64,000 nt of DNA from Thioclava sp. GXIMD4216. GTDB taxonomy: Bacteria; Pseudomonadota; Alphaproteobacteria; Rhodobacterales; Rhodobacteraceae. A model generated the notes under the pieces. It saw nothing but the letters and a program-made list of their open reading frames with translations. It was not told the origin of the DNA and ran no database searches. The stretch is taken from assembly GCF_037949285.1 (NCBI RefSeq), contig NZ_CP149926.1:2087501-2151500 (forward strand), written 5' to 3'. Of the stretch, positions 29,383 through 37,859 are shown piece by piece (the stretch's first letter is position 1; each line of letters opens with the position of its first letter). The position numbers were made by a program, and so were the translations under genes.

Positions 29383-30075
29383 TCAGTTGAACACATAGAC
29401 AATGGCACGGCTATGCGGGTCCACCAGAACCGGTTCCTTGTTGACGTTCACATAGGCGTATTTGCTGTCGGGCACGGGCTGCAATGCCACGTTATCGGGC
29501 AGCTTCGCACCGGTTTTCACATCGCCTTTCAGGAAGACCGGATCAACCGGATGCTCCTGCACATAGGTGACCGTGGTGGGCTCGGGTTTGGCGGCCTCGC
29601 CAACCAGCGCGCCCCCGATAAGCGCCCCCACAACGGCACCAGCCGGCCCGCCGATCACCGTGCCTGCGGCAATGGCGCCGCCTGCCGCCCCACCTGCGGC
29701 GGCACCGGCAAAGGCACCGGCCGCTTGGCCATTGCCGTTATCCTTGATCTCGATGGTCTTCACATCGACATTTTTCGGGCGATCGGCCAGATAGACGATG
29801 TTGTTCCCCTCATGGATCGCGATATTCGACGCGGGGGTCCAGCCGGTATTGTCGCCATAGCTGACCTGACACCAGCTGCCGGTCGAGATGCAGCCATCCA
29901 CCTCGATATTGGCGGCTTGCGGCACGGTCGAGCTGACCTGATAATCCGCCCCCGGCCCTGCGCGCAGCGAGCTGTCAGTGCCAAGCATGGCCGGAAACGC
30001 CGAGGCGCTGGTGGCCAGACCTGCGGTTGCAAGCGTGGCGAATGCGGCAACGGTCATCGTGGTTTTCTTGAACAT
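29383..30075 (-). CDS. Exported SH3-like / glycine-zipper / DUF1236 protein
   Basis: A 230-residue exported protein in four parts: a signal peptide (ends SASAFP), a bacterial SH3-like domain (about 28-90: SSLRAGPGADYQV ... CISTGSWCQVSYGDNTGWTPASNI, with two cysteines), an Ala/Gly-rich segment (about 118-160) resembling a glycine-zipper membrane region, and a C-terminal DUF1236 domain (LPDNVALQPVPDSKYAYVNVN ... IVYVFN, shown here in pieces). SH3b domains often bind peptidoglycan. A wall- or membrane-associated role is inferred; the function of DUF1236 is unknown. Confidence 0.75.
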   Translation of the reverse strand: MFKKTTMTVAAFATLATAGLATSASAFPAMLGTDSSLRAGPGADYQVSSTVPQAANIEVDGCISTGSWCQVSYGDNTGWTPASNIAIHEGNNIVYLADRPKNVDVKTIEIKDNGNGQAAGAFAGAAAGGAAGGAIAAGTVIGGPAGAVVGALIGGALVGEAAKPEPTTVTYVQEHPVDPVFLKGDVKTGAKLPDNVALQPVPDSKYAYVNVNKEPVLVDPHSRAIVYVFN

Positions 30076-30226
30076 CTTCTATCTCCTAAGCTTACCCGTC
30101 GCAGCCGCTGCGCACCGATCCGGCGCTGTGCTGCGATTTGGACAAACAACCCGCATTCGGGCAGAGACGTTCCCCGCAAACCGTTCACAAGATTCTCAAG
30201 CCATCGGCGGGAACCGGCCAGCGCCC

Positions 30227-30808
30227 TCAGCCGCCAAAGCTGCGGCTGGTGCTGGAGCTGGTCCCGAACCCCCCGCGCGAAACCGCCGTGGCACGGGTCA
30301 TCGGCGCCTTGCCGATGGTCGTGGCCGGTTTCTTGAACAGCCCCTGACTGAGCTTGGCCTTGCCGTTATTGGTCGAGAAGCTGGCCGAGCGGTCGGCATT
30401 GGTATAGCCTCCCTGCCCGTTACGATACAAAGGCTGCGCCGAGCCGCGCCCGCCCAGCATATTGCCGATCAGATAGCCTGCCAGAAGCGGCATGAAGATC
30501 CCGCCCATACCGCTGCCCTGATGCCCCGTGGCCTCTTCTTCGCTGCCGCAATTCCCGACCCCGTGCTGCTCTTCGCAGACCTGCAGGCTGTCATAGCGCG
30601 GGGCGGATTCCACGTTCAGCTCCTGCGCCTGGGCAAAAGCGGTGCGGCATTGCTCGGCGGTGAAGTCGCCCCCCGCGCCTGCCGCCTGCTCGCAAGAGGC
30701 CAGATCGGGGAAAGCCTGTGCATCGACCTTTTCCTCCTTGCACCCCGCCAGCGTAAAGGCGGCAGCCCCCATGATGGTCAGGGCAACATAGCGTGAGCGT
30801 TTCTTCAT
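30227..30808 (-). CDS. DUF1190 lipoprotein (YgiB-like)
   Basis: A 193-residue lipoprotein with the lipobox FTLAGC near residue 23, several cysteines in the first half (SCEQAA, EQCRTAF, VCEEQHG, GNCGSEE), the hydrophobic MGGIFMPLLAGYLIGNML segment and a Ser/Gly-rich tail. This matches DUF1190/UPF0441 (YgiB/YjfM). The ATG at 30808 follows AAGGACC. The upstream gene is the YgiC-like ATP-grasp protein, the same pairing as ygiB-ygiC in E. coli, though here the ligase gene comes first in transcription. Confidence 0.82.
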   Translation of the reverse strand: MKKRSRYVALTIMGAAAFTLAGCKEEKVDAQAFPDLASCEQAAGAGGDFTAEQCRTAFAQAQELNVESAPRYDSLQVCEEQHGVGNCGSEEEATGHQGSGMGGIFMPLLAGYLIGNMLGGRGSAQPLYRNGQGGYTNADRSASFSTNNGKAKLSQGLFKKPATTIGKAPMTRATAVSRGGFGTSSSTSRSFGG

Positions 30809-30908
30809 CAATCTGGTCCTTCATCAAACAGTATCGGAGCCCCGAGCACGCACGGCATAAGGCCCCATATCACAGGTCCGCGGCATCGGCACCGCAGCTA
30901 CGGGCGCA

Positions 30909-32132
30909 TCAGCCCCGAATGAAATGCGGCTTGAAGCGCGACAGGTCTTGCGTGATCCGCGAGCGATCCTCGCGCAGCCCCATCCCCACGCAGTCCCCGC
31001 CCACGATCCAGGCCCCGATAATCGGTCGGAAGCCTGAAAATTCCGGTAAGGGCTGATAGGCCTGCACGATGCGGGGATATTGCGCATAGCCGTCCTGCTG
31101 CGACGTCTCGACCTTGCTGCCCTCGATGATATGCACCGATGCGCCCTCGCGCGAGAAAATCGGTTTGGTGACATAGCCCCGCAGAAGCTGGCCATGCGCG
31201 CGGGCGAAACTTTCGGCAATCTCGGGAGCGGGGCGGCCCTTTCCGGCCAGCCCCTCGCGCACATCCTCCTCGAAATAGGCGGGCAGCAGATTGGGATGGC
31301 CCTCGAAGAAATACCAGAGCATCGGCAGGATGGCCTTATTGGAGACAAGCGCCTTCCAAGCGGGTTCGATAAACTGTGCCCCCGACCCTGCCAGATACTG
31401 GGCATAGTCCTCGCGCAGCAGATCTTCCCACGGATACAGCTTGAACAGCGTGCCGATCACCCGATCCTCGTCATCAAGAAACTGCTGCTCTTCGCTCAGC
31501 CCGATCTTTTCCAGATCACAGTAATGCGCCCCCAGACCCGCCTCGCGCGCGGCCCAACCCAGCGCCTCGACCGTGGCATAATCCTCGGGATTGCCGCCCA
31601 TCGCGGTGAAATGCAGGTCCGTCTTGGGCGCAAACAGGGCGCGGAACCGCTCGACCAGCGCCTCGTGGATGCCGTTGAACTGGTCGGCGTCCTCCGCCAG
31701 CACGCCCGCCGCGATCTGCTCTTCGAGCCATTGCCACTGGAAGGCCGCGCTCTCGTATAAAGAGGTGGGCGTATCGGCGTTATATTCCAGCATCTTGGCC
31801 GGTCCCTTGCCGTCATAGGCCAGATCGAAACGGCCATACAGTTCGGGCTGCCCGTCGCGCCAGCTATTGCGGACCAGATCCCAATGCGCCTCGGGCAGGC
31901 CCATGACCCCGATCAATTCCTCCGAATTCACGATCCGGTCCACCGCCTCGCGGCACATCGCGTGCAGCTCGGTGGCAGGGTCCTCGATGCGGTCCTCGAT
32001 CTCGCGCAGCGTGAATTCATAGGCCGAGCTTTCGTCCCAATAGGGTTCGCCATGCATATCGGCAAAGGTGAACCCCACCTCTTTGGCCATATCGCGCCAG
32101 CCAGCACGTTCGGGCAGATCGAGTTTGCGCAT
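30909..32132 (-). CDS. Glutathionylspermidine synthase-like ATP-grasp protein (YgiC-like)
   Basis: A 407-residue protein with the C-terminal synthetase fold of glutathionylspermidine synthase, without the amidase half. Recognisable parts are GRFDLAYDGKGPAKMLEYNADTP (split here; about residues 140-165), the ATP-grasp core (FIEPAWKALVSNKAILPMLW) and GDCVGMGLREDRSRIT near the end. Family members form an amide bond at the expense of ATP; YgiC is reported not to make glutathionylspermidine, so the substrate is open. It is followed on the same strand by the DUF1190 lipoprotein gene. Confidence 0.88.
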   Translation of the reverse strand: MRKLDLPERAGWRDMAKEVGFTFADMHGEPYWDESSAYEFTLREIEDRIEDPATELHAMCREAVDRIVNSEELIGVMGLPEAHWDLVRNSWRDGQPELYGRFDLAYDGKGPAKMLEYNADTPTSLYESAAFQWQWLEEQIAAGVLAEDADQFNGIHEALVERFRALFAPKTDLHFTAMGGNPEDYATVEALGWAAREAGLGAHYCDLEKIGLSEEQQFLDDEDRVIGTLFKLYPWEDLLREDYAQYLAGSGAQFIEPAWKALVSNKAILPMLWYFFEGHPNLLPAYFEEDVREGLAGKGRPAPEIAESFARAHGQLLRGYVTKPIFSREGASVHIIEGSKVETSQQDGYAQYPRIVQAYQPLPEFSGFRPIIGAWIVGGDCVGMGLREDRSRITQDLSRFKPHFIRG

Positions 32133-32320
32133 ATCATCCTCCTCGGACCCTGACCGGATACCGCAAACCTACGGATATCGCGGGGGGCCTTGCCCGCGCT
32201 CTACCCGTTTTCGGCCCCCCATGCCAGCCTTGGCCGCCATCGGTGCGGTTTTCCTCCGAGGGTTTAACCGCTCATCAGGGTTTGCCGCTTATAGCTTTGC
32301 CCATTGCAGGAGACCACTTG

Positions 32321-33907
32321 ATGCCGCATTCGCCTTTCCCCACCCGTTCTGTCTTGCGCCTGTTGCCCCCTGCGCCAAGCCGCGCGCTGATAGTAAGGCC
32401 GGGGCTGATGCTGACCCTGCTGCTGGGCCTGATGATCTTCGGTGGTCTGCGCGCAATGGCACAACCGCAAAGCAGCGCGCTGTTTCTGGCGGTCACCTCG
32501 ATTGCCGAGCCGCAGGACGACATCCGTTCGACCGCGCTGTTACTGGCGGGCGGGGCGGCGGATGCCACGGCAGGCCGGAGCGAAACGATTGCCCGGACAC
32601 TGGCGGACATGCATACGCTTGTCATTACCATCGATCCGGACTGGCTTCTGGATCTCGGGGGCGGCTGCCAGCAGGCAACCGACGCCCTGCTATATATCGC
32701 ACAGGAAATCGGCAAGCGGCGGGAAGCCGCGCCCCGTGCCCCGGTCCTGCTTGGCATCGGAGAGGGGACGGCCCTTGCGCGCTTGGCGGCCGCCACCCGC
32801 CCCGACCAGTTCAAGGGGATCGTGACGCAGGATCTGCACAGGGATCTGCCCGATACCTGTCAGACCGCCCTGCCCGAAGCGGGCCGCAAGACGGTGCTGC
32901 GTTGGCATGATGCCGCAACCGACGCGGCCTCGGTGCTACAGGCGGTGCGTGGTGTGCGCTTCTACCCGCCCGCCGAGGACAGCACCGAGGCCCGTAACGC
33001 GGCGCTGGTGCAGGCCTATCTGGCGCTGGCAGGAACCGATCACGCCTTTGACACCGGCACCCGTGCACAGGATCTCCAGGATCTGCCGATCACTCTCCAC
33101 CTGCCCGAAGCGGCCACCGATCATAGCGCTGCGGACACCCCACCGGAGGCATTTGTGATTTTCCTGTCGGGCGATGGCGGCTGGGCCAATTTCGACGAGG
33201 AAATCGCAGACCGGCTGGCACAGAACGGGCTACCTGTCATCGGGATTTCAACCATGCGTTATCTGTGGCAGGAACGCAGCCCGGACCGGATTGCCGCCGA
33301 TATGACCCGCATCCACTCGCATTTTGCGGCCCGTTTCGGCACGCAGAACGTCATTCTGGTGGGATTTTCGCTGGGGGCGAATGTCACCCCGTTCTATGCG
33401 CCCTTGCTGCCCGCGACGCTGCGCGAGAACGTGTTGGGGCTGGCCTTGCTTTCGCCCGAAACCCATACCGGCTTCGAGGTGGTCATGGGGGGATGGCTTG
33501 GCCAGAAGACCGGCAGCCGCGATGTGGTCGCGGCCCTGGAGGCACTGCCGCCGTCCCTGCATGTGCTCTGCCTGTACGGGCGCAAAGACCAATACAGCGC
33601 CTGCCCTGCCAGCCCCTCGGTTACGGCGCTGGCCTTCGAAGGGGGCCATCATCTGGACAAAAACTATGACCGCGCAGCAGAGGCCATACTGGGTCTGCGC
33701 CTTCCCGACGCACAGGAGGCAAGACCGCCCGCCGATGCTCTTCCCGCACAACAGGCAGACCCCGCCCCCGCGCCCTCAGTGCGGACCGACGCCGACAGAC
33801 CGCCTGCGCTTGGCACCGTTTCACTGCCCGTCTCCTTGCCCGTGCCGTTGCTCCCGCCTCTGCCTTCCCCCCCGCCTCTGCCCGCCGATACCGCCGCCTT
33901 ACCCTGA
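32321..33907 (+). CDS. AcvB/VirJ-family hydrolase with proline-rich tail
   Basis: A periplasmic protein of 528 residues. The N-terminus carries a hydrophobic signal or anchor (about 28-48). The rest is two hydrolase-like halves; the second has GDGGWANFDEEIA and the nucleophile elbow GFSLGAN with Ser350. This matches the AcvB/VirJ family; Agrobacterium AcvB hydrolyses lysyl-phosphatidylglycerol. No lpiA/mprF homologue is adjacent. After about residue 465 there is an unusual Pro/Ala-rich tail of about 60 residues. The ATG at 32321 follows a CAGGAGACC site. Confidence 0.82.
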   Translation: MPHSPFPTRSVLRLLPPAPSRALIVRPGLMLTLLLGLMIFGGLRAMAQPQSSALFLAVTSIAEPQDDIRSTALLLAGGAADATAGRSETIARTLADMHTLVITIDPDWLLDLGGGCQQATDALLYIAQEIGKRREAAPRAPVLLGIGEGTALARLAAATRPDQFKGIVTQDLHRDLPDTCQTALPEAGRKTVLRWHDAATDAASVLQAVRGVRFYPPAEDSTEARNAALVQAYLALAGTDHAFDTGTRAQDLQDLPITLHLPEAATDHSAADTPPEAFVIFLSGDGGWANFDEEIADRLAQNGLPVIGISTMRYLWQERSPDRIAADMTRIHSHFAARFGTQNVILVGFSLGANVTPFYAPLLPATLRENVLGLALLSPETHTGFEVVMGGWLGQKTGSRDVVAALEALPPSLHVLCLYGRKDQYSACPASPSVTALAFEGGHHLDKNYDRAAEAILGLRLPDAQEARPPADALPAQQADPAPAPSVRTDADRPPALGTVSLPVSLPVPLLPPLPSPPPLPADTAALP

Positions 33908-34235
33908 GCAAGACCCTCCGGAACTGGTCAGCCGGTGCCGTGTCAAAACGGCCACCGCTACGGGAGAGCCCCCCCCCGCGGCATTACCACGGCCCATCAA
34001 AGCGAGAGCAGCCTACCCCGATGCAGGATCGATCGCGGGCCCCTGTGGAACGTGCGAAACAACGAAATGAGCCTGCGCCTTTAATGACAGCGCGGGCCCG
34101 CGCGGACTGGGGGCCTGGATCGGCCTGTTCGACGCTGAACGGGACCGTGAGGGTATCAGCCGGATTGGCGCGCGCCAAAGCAGGTCCGTGCCAAACCGCC
34201 CCCTCCCGATCTCGGCCTTGCTATCCGCAAGCCCG
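33908..34235. other. Intergenic region without a recognisable gene
   Basis: 328 GC-rich bases between the convergent AcvB/VirJ-like and DUF3422 genes. Open frames on both strands have no recognisable product or ribosome binding site. No clear terminator with a T-run was found. Confidence 0.5.
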
Positions 34236-35540
34236 TCAATGCGCGCCCATGCCTTTCTTGATCCGCCGCAGCATCAGCCAGACCGCCAGCACAACCAGTG
34301 GCGTCAGCCCCGCAACCATCATCTCTTTGCCCATGCCCAGCTTCTTGGCGAGCGGATAGGCCAGATATCCGCACAGGCTGACGGCGTAATAGCTGATCGC
34401 CACCACCGATAGCCCCTCGACCGTATGCTGCAAGCGCAACTGCAGATCCGAACGGCGATCCATGCTTTCCAACAGCTTCTGGTTCTGCGCCGAACGGTCC
34501 ACATCCACCCGTGTGCGCAGCAATTCGGCGGCGCGACCGGCACGTTCCAGCATCGCATTCAGCCGCTGCTCGGCGGCAAAGACGGTGCGGATCGCCGGAT
34601 CGTAACGGCGCGAGACGAATTCGCCCAGCTTCTGCCGCCCCGCAAAACGTGTCTCGCGCAGCATCTCGACCCGCTCGCGCACCAAGGCGGCATAGGCGCG
34701 GGTCGCCCCGAAACGGAAGGACAGATGCATCGCCAGCATCTCCAGCTCGTAGGAGATATCGAGCAACGCGTTCAACACCTTCTCGGGCGTGGTATCGGCA
34801 TCGCGCATGGATGCGATCAGCGAGGACAGGGCCGGATCAAGGCTGTTAAGCCGCGCGGTCAGCTCGCGCGCGCGCGACAGCCCCAGCATGGACATCGCGC
34901 GATAGGCCTCCAGATCGCAGAGCCGCTGGACCACCCTCCCGACCCGACCCGGCCCCGTTCCGGGCCGCACGAAAAGCGCAAAACGCATCTGCCCTGCCGC
35001 ATCGATGCGGAAATCGCCCGCCAAAGCGATCGCCTCATCCACAACCCAGGTGCAGACCAGATTTTCCGGTACGAACCAGTCATCGACCATCTTGGCCAGT
35101 TGCCCCGGATCTTCGGGCATTTCCTTGATGCGGATATGCACGGCCACCAGACGCTTTCCGGGGGCCGTTCTAAGCCAGTCCTCGGGGAAAACCGCCGTTT
35201 CCGCAGGATCGAAGGGGCGCTGTGATACCCCGTCGGACTGCGCAAGATAGCTGACAAACTCTGTATGGCTTTCCCAAGACAGCCGGTATCGCCCGATATT
35301 TCCCGCATGGTGGGTGGCCCCTTCGGGAGGCAGCGGCGCGCCATGCCGGTCCAGAAGATCACATAGATGTTCCATATCTGCCGCCCGCGAACGCGATGCC
35401 GCCCCCAGCGGTTCTTTCACCGCCAGATAGACCACATGCGAGGGCACCGATATCTTGGGAAAGGGGCGCGCATGAAGCTCTGCCACCATCGGGTAGCGCT
35501 GCGGATGGTCTTCGACCGGAGGCATGGGCATGACAGTCAT
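34236..35540 (-). CDS. DUF3422 family membrane-anchored protein
   Basis: A 434-residue protein of the DUF3422 family. The N-terminal ELHARPFP and the R-rich, helical second half (about 200-380) are typical. Two transmembrane helices occupy the last 60 residues (SYYAVSLCGYLAYPL and MVAGLTPLVVLAVWLML). The bulk is probably cytoplasmic. No function is established for the family. The AT-rich upstream region contains a palindrome and an 18-bp motif also found upstream of pntA. Confidence 0.85.
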   Translation of the reverse strand: MTVMPMPPVEDHPQRYPMVAELHARPFPKISVPSHVVYLAVKEPLGAASRSRAADMEHLCDLLDRHGAPLPPEGATHHAGNIGRYRLSWESHTEFVSYLAQSDGVSQRPFDPAETAVFPEDWLRTAPGKRLVAVHIRIKEMPEDPGQLAKMVDDWFVPENLVCTWVVDEAIALAGDFRIDAAGQMRFALFVRPGTGPGRVGRVVQRLCDLEAYRAMSMLGLSRARELTARLNSLDPALSSLIASMRDADTTPEKVLNALLDISYELEMLAMHLSFRFGATRAYAALVRERVEMLRETRFAGRQKLGEFVSRRYDPAIRTVFAAEQRLNAMLERAGRAAELLRTRVDVDRSAQNQKLLESMDRRSDLQLRLQHTVEGLSVVAISYYAVSLCGYLAYPLAKKLGMGKEMMVAGLTPLVVLAVWLMLRRIKKGMGAH

Positions 35541-35606
35541 TCCTGGTTACGACCGTCGGAGCCTGCCTCAATCACACCCGCCTGTAAATAATTTTTTGCA
35601 TTAATA

Positions 35607-35636
35607 TCATATATTTATTAGCATACATTCGTATGC
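35607..35636. promoter_or_regulatory. AT-rich motif plus GCATAC/GTATGC palindrome, putative regulatory site
   Basis: 35607-35624 (TCATATATTTATTAGCAT) matches 41116-41133 upstream of pntA at 16 of 18 positions. Overlapping its end, GCATAC-ATTC-GTATGC (35621-35636) is a perfect 6+4+6 palindrome. Both lie in the divergent gap between DUF3422 and the EF-hand gene, so they could control either or both. Confidence 0.5.
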
Positions 35637-35719
35637 CGCAACAGTTTTTCCGCTGGCACGCGTAGGGACCGCGCGCGGATTGCGTAAAGGAAGACATCGC
35701 CAGTTTGCCGGAGACCGCC

Positions 35720-36172
35720 ATGACCTGCCGCCTGTCACGCCCCTCATCGCTTGTGATGTCCTGCCTGTTTGCCCTTTTCGCCCCGCTGGCCGAAGCCAGC
35801 CCCGACACAGATATGGCCCGCGCCGCCCAGATCCTTGATCGCTATGACCGCAATCAGGACCGGAGGCTGGATCTGGCGGAATTCGACGCCCTGCGCCGCA
35901 CGATCTTCAACGGGATCGATCGCGATCAGGATGGAAAAATCCGCGCGCAGGATGTGGCGCAGGCCGCACAGGCCCGCGGGCAGCATGCGGATGGCCAGCG
36001 TCTGATGAAACGTGACACAAATCGCGACGGATTTGTGGACTGGTCCGAGTTTAAGGCACAGACACAGGGCTTTACCCGTGCCGACCGCAACAGCGACGGA
36101 CATCTCAGCGCGGCAGAACTGGCGCGCCTGATCGCCCGCCTTCCTGCAGGCCTCTCGCCTGCGTCATTTTAA
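35720..36172 (+). CDS. Secreted EF-hand calcium-binding protein
   Basis: A 150-residue exported protein with a signal peptide (about 1-27) and four EF-hand-like loops: DRNQDRRLDLAE, DRDQDGKIRAQD, DTNRDGFVDWSE and DRNSDGHLSAAE. The last three keep all the usual Asp/Asn, central Gly and acidic twelfth position; the first has Arg instead of Gly at position 6. It probably binds calcium (or another divalent ion) in the periplasm. The ATG at 35720 follows GGAGA. It heads a run of five same-strand genes with an ECF sigma factor and a CnrX-like protein. Confidence 0.88.
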   Translation: MTCRLSRPSSLVMSCLFALFAPLAEASPDTDMARAAQILDRYDRNQDRRLDLAEFDALRRTIFNGIDRDQDGKIRAQDVAQAAQARGQHADGQRLMKRDTNRDGFVDWSEFKAQTQGFTRADRNSDGHLSAAELARLIARLPAGLSPASF

Positions 36173-36220
36173 CAACGGAGCTGTCATGCTCTGTTTTCTC
36201 CCCCGCAAAAGGATTTTGCT

Positions 36221-36526
36221 ATGAAACTTCTCCCTGTTTTGCTGACCTCGCTCGGCCTGTTCACGATGGCCGCCACCGCGCAGGCGCAAAGCGTCACCGT
36301 GCAGACCGGCAAAGGCAGCACCGTCACCAAGGACCGCGACTGCGTGCGTGAAAACGGTCAGGCCAAATGCACCACGACCACCAAGGCGACCAGCCCGACG
36401 GGGCAGACCGCCTCGAAAACGCGCACCCGTAGCAGCGACGGCACCGGCACCGAAACCACCGTTACGGCGACCGGCACGAATGGCGAAACCGGCCAGACAA
36501 GCCGCAAGATCAGTGTCACCCGCTGA
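36221..36526 (+). CDS. Small secreted Thr/Ser-rich protein
   Basis: A 101-residue exported protein with a signal peptide ending near AQAQS. The mature part is dominated by Thr, Ser, Gly, Lys and Arg, with two cysteines (RDCVRENGQAKC) close to its start and repeated TGT/TGQT turns. It resembles small repetitive beta-structured secreted proteins of unknown function. It lies 48 bases after the EF-hand gene and before the sigma factor gene. Confidence 0.7.
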   Translation: MKLLPVLLTSLGLFTMAATAQAQSVTVQTGKGSTVTKDRDCVRENGQAKCTTTTKATSPTGQTASKTRTRSSDGTGTETTVTATGTNGETGQTSRKISVTR

Positions 36527-36542
36527 TCACGCTTGCCCTTCC

Positions 36543-36574
36543 TTCCTGCCTGCGATCCAATCCGGTTGCAGGCA
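36543..36574 (+). other. Hairpin in the leader of the ECF sigma gene
   Basis: CCTGCCTGC (36543-36551) and GCAGGCAGG (36566-36574) form a perfect 9-bp stem with a 14-base loop. It ends nine bases before the GGAAGGAGG ribosome binding site of the sigma gene. There is no T-run, so it is more likely an RNA-processing or translational element than a terminator. Confidence 0.5.
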
Positions 36575-36598
36575 GGGATCGGGCGGAAGGAGGCCCGC

Positions 36599-37168
36599 GT
36601 GACACAGGCCGACAACCGCCCCGAAACCGAATGGGTCGCGCTGATGGCCGCACTGGCGCAGGGCGACCGGCAGGCCCTGCAGCGCCTGATGCAGCGCTTC
36701 GGCCCCGGAGTAACGCGGTTCAGCGCCGCTATGTTGCGCCGCCCCGAAGAGGCCGAGGACGTTGTGCAGGAGGTGTTCCTGCGCGTCTGGCAGAAAGCCT
36801 CCCGCTATGACCCTGCGCGGGCCGCCGTCTCGACTTGGATCTACCGCATTGCCGCCAACCATTGCACCGACCGCAACCGGCGTCTGGGGGTCCGGCACTT
36901 TCTGGGGCTTGACGCAGCCCCCGACCCGGTCGATGACCATCCCCCTGCCGAATATGATCTGGCGATGCGCCAGCGGCTGGGGCTGACGCGAGCCGCCCTG
37001 CACCATCTGCCCGACCGCCAGCGGCGCGCGCTTTTGCTGCGCGCCAGTGGCGAGCTGAGCACCCGAGAGATTGCCCAGATCATGGGGCTGTCGACGGGGG
37101 CTGTCGAACAACTGCTGATCCGCGCCCGCGCCAGACTGCGCGACCAACTCAAGGAGATCGATCCATGA
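36599..37168 (+). CDS. ECF-type RNA polymerase sigma factor
   Basis: A sigma-70 family extracytoplasmic-function sigma factor of 189 residues. Region 2 (RRPEEAEDVVQEVFLRVW, then STWIYRIAANHCTDRNR) and region 4 (LHHLPDRQRRAL ... STREIAQIMGLSTGAVEQLL) are both present, and regions 1.1 and 3 are absent. The start is GTG at 36599 with GGAAGGAGG upstream. The next gene overlaps by four bases (ATGA) and encodes a small one-helix membrane protein of anti-sigma type; a CnrX-like periplasmic protein follows. The arrangement suggests a membrane-to-nucleoid signalling unit sensing an envelope or metal signal. Confidence 0.93.
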   Translation: MTQADNRPETEWVALMAALAQGDRQALQRLMQRFGPGVTRFSAAMLRRPEEAEDVVQEVFLRVWQKASRYDPARAAVSTWIYRIAANHCTDRNRRLGVRHFLGLDAAPDPVDDHPPAEYDLAMRQRLGLTRAALHHLPDRQRRALLLRASGELSTREIAQIMGLSTGAVEQLLIRARARLRDQLKEIDP

Positions 37169-37452
37169 CGCAAGACACCGAAGACATCGACGCGCGCGTG
37201 ATCGAACTGATGCAGGCGACACCCGTAGACCTCCCCCGACTGTCGCGCACCGTGCTGAGCGAAATCGCCCGACAGACGCCGCACAGACCGCCTCTGGCCG
37301 AGGTTCTCATCCGCCCCCTGCCCGTTACGCTTGGCTTCGGTGGCGCGCTGATTGTGGCGCTCGCCCTTGGCTGGGGCGTGATCGGGCCGCTCTTCGGCGA
37401 TGATCTGGCCCTGGCGCTGATTACCGGCAGCCTGCCGCCGGGAGGCTTCTGA
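37165..37452 (+). CDS. Small one-helix membrane protein, probable anti-sigma factor
   Basis: A 95-residue protein with a hydrophilic N-terminal half of about 50 residues and one transmembrane helix (VTLGFGGALIVALALGWGVI). It has no ZAS zinc motif. Its ATG overlaps the sigma factor stop by four bases and its stop overlaps the next start (TGATG), so all three are translationally coupled. By position and topology it is the likely membrane anchor that holds the sigma factor, like CnrY in the Cnr system. Direct sequence similarity cannot be claimed. Confidence 0.6.
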   Translation: MTQDTEDIDARVIELMQATPVDLPRLSRTVLSEIARQTPHRPPLAEVLIRPLPVTLGFGGALIVALALGWGVIGPLFGDDLALALITGSLPPGGF

Positions 37453-37820
37453 TGCAGCGCAAGGTTCTGATTTGCGTACTGGCGGTGTCTTTATTGGGCA
37501 ATGCGCTGGCGATCGGCGCGGGGCTGCGGCTGATGTCGCTGCGCGCCCAGCTGACCGGCCCCGTGGGCGAGGCGGTGATCTTCCCGCGCGAGATCCGGCG
37601 CGATCTGCGGGACGCTCTGGCCGAGAACCGCGAGACCCTGACCCCTGCCCTGCAAGAGGTGCTGAAGGCGCGCGCCAGAATTGTGGCGCTTGGCACCGCC
37701 CAGCCCTTCGACCGCGCAGCGACCGAAGCGGCGATGGGCGACTTCCGCCGCGATCTGGATGCGCTTCTGGATCAGCTACAGCCCTTAGTGCTGGACAGGC
37801 TTGACGCGCATCACCAATGA
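37452..37820 (+). CDS. Periplasmic sensor-like protein (CnrX/CpxP-like)
   Basis: A 122-residue protein with an N-terminal membrane anchor (about 5-26) and a helical periplasmic part. FPREIRRDLRDALAENRETL, then RAATEAAMGDFRRDLDALLDQ (given here in pieces) resemble the four-helix heavy-metal-resistance or CnrX group of periplasmic sensors. It overlaps the anti-sigma candidate by one base. Histidines appear only at the extreme C-terminus (DAHHQ). It probably senses a periplasmic ligand and relays it through the small membrane protein to the sigma factor. Confidence 0.65.
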   Translation: MQRKVLICVLAVSLLGNALAIGAGLRLMSLRAQLTGPVGEAVIFPREIRRDLRDALAENRETLTPALQEVLKARARIVALGTAQPFDRAATEAAMGDFRRDLDALLDQLQPLVLDRLDAHHQ

Positions 37821-37850
37821 AAAAGGCCCCGAGAAACCTCGGGGCCTTTT
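37821..37850. terminator. Strong bidirectional terminator
   Basis: AAAAGGCCCCGAG and CTCGGGGCCTTTT pair perfectly over 13 bases around AAAC, with A-runs on one side and T-runs on the other. It immediately follows the CnrX-like stop and faces the 3' end of pntB. Confidence 0.92.
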
Positions 37851-37859
37851 CCTGCCTGA

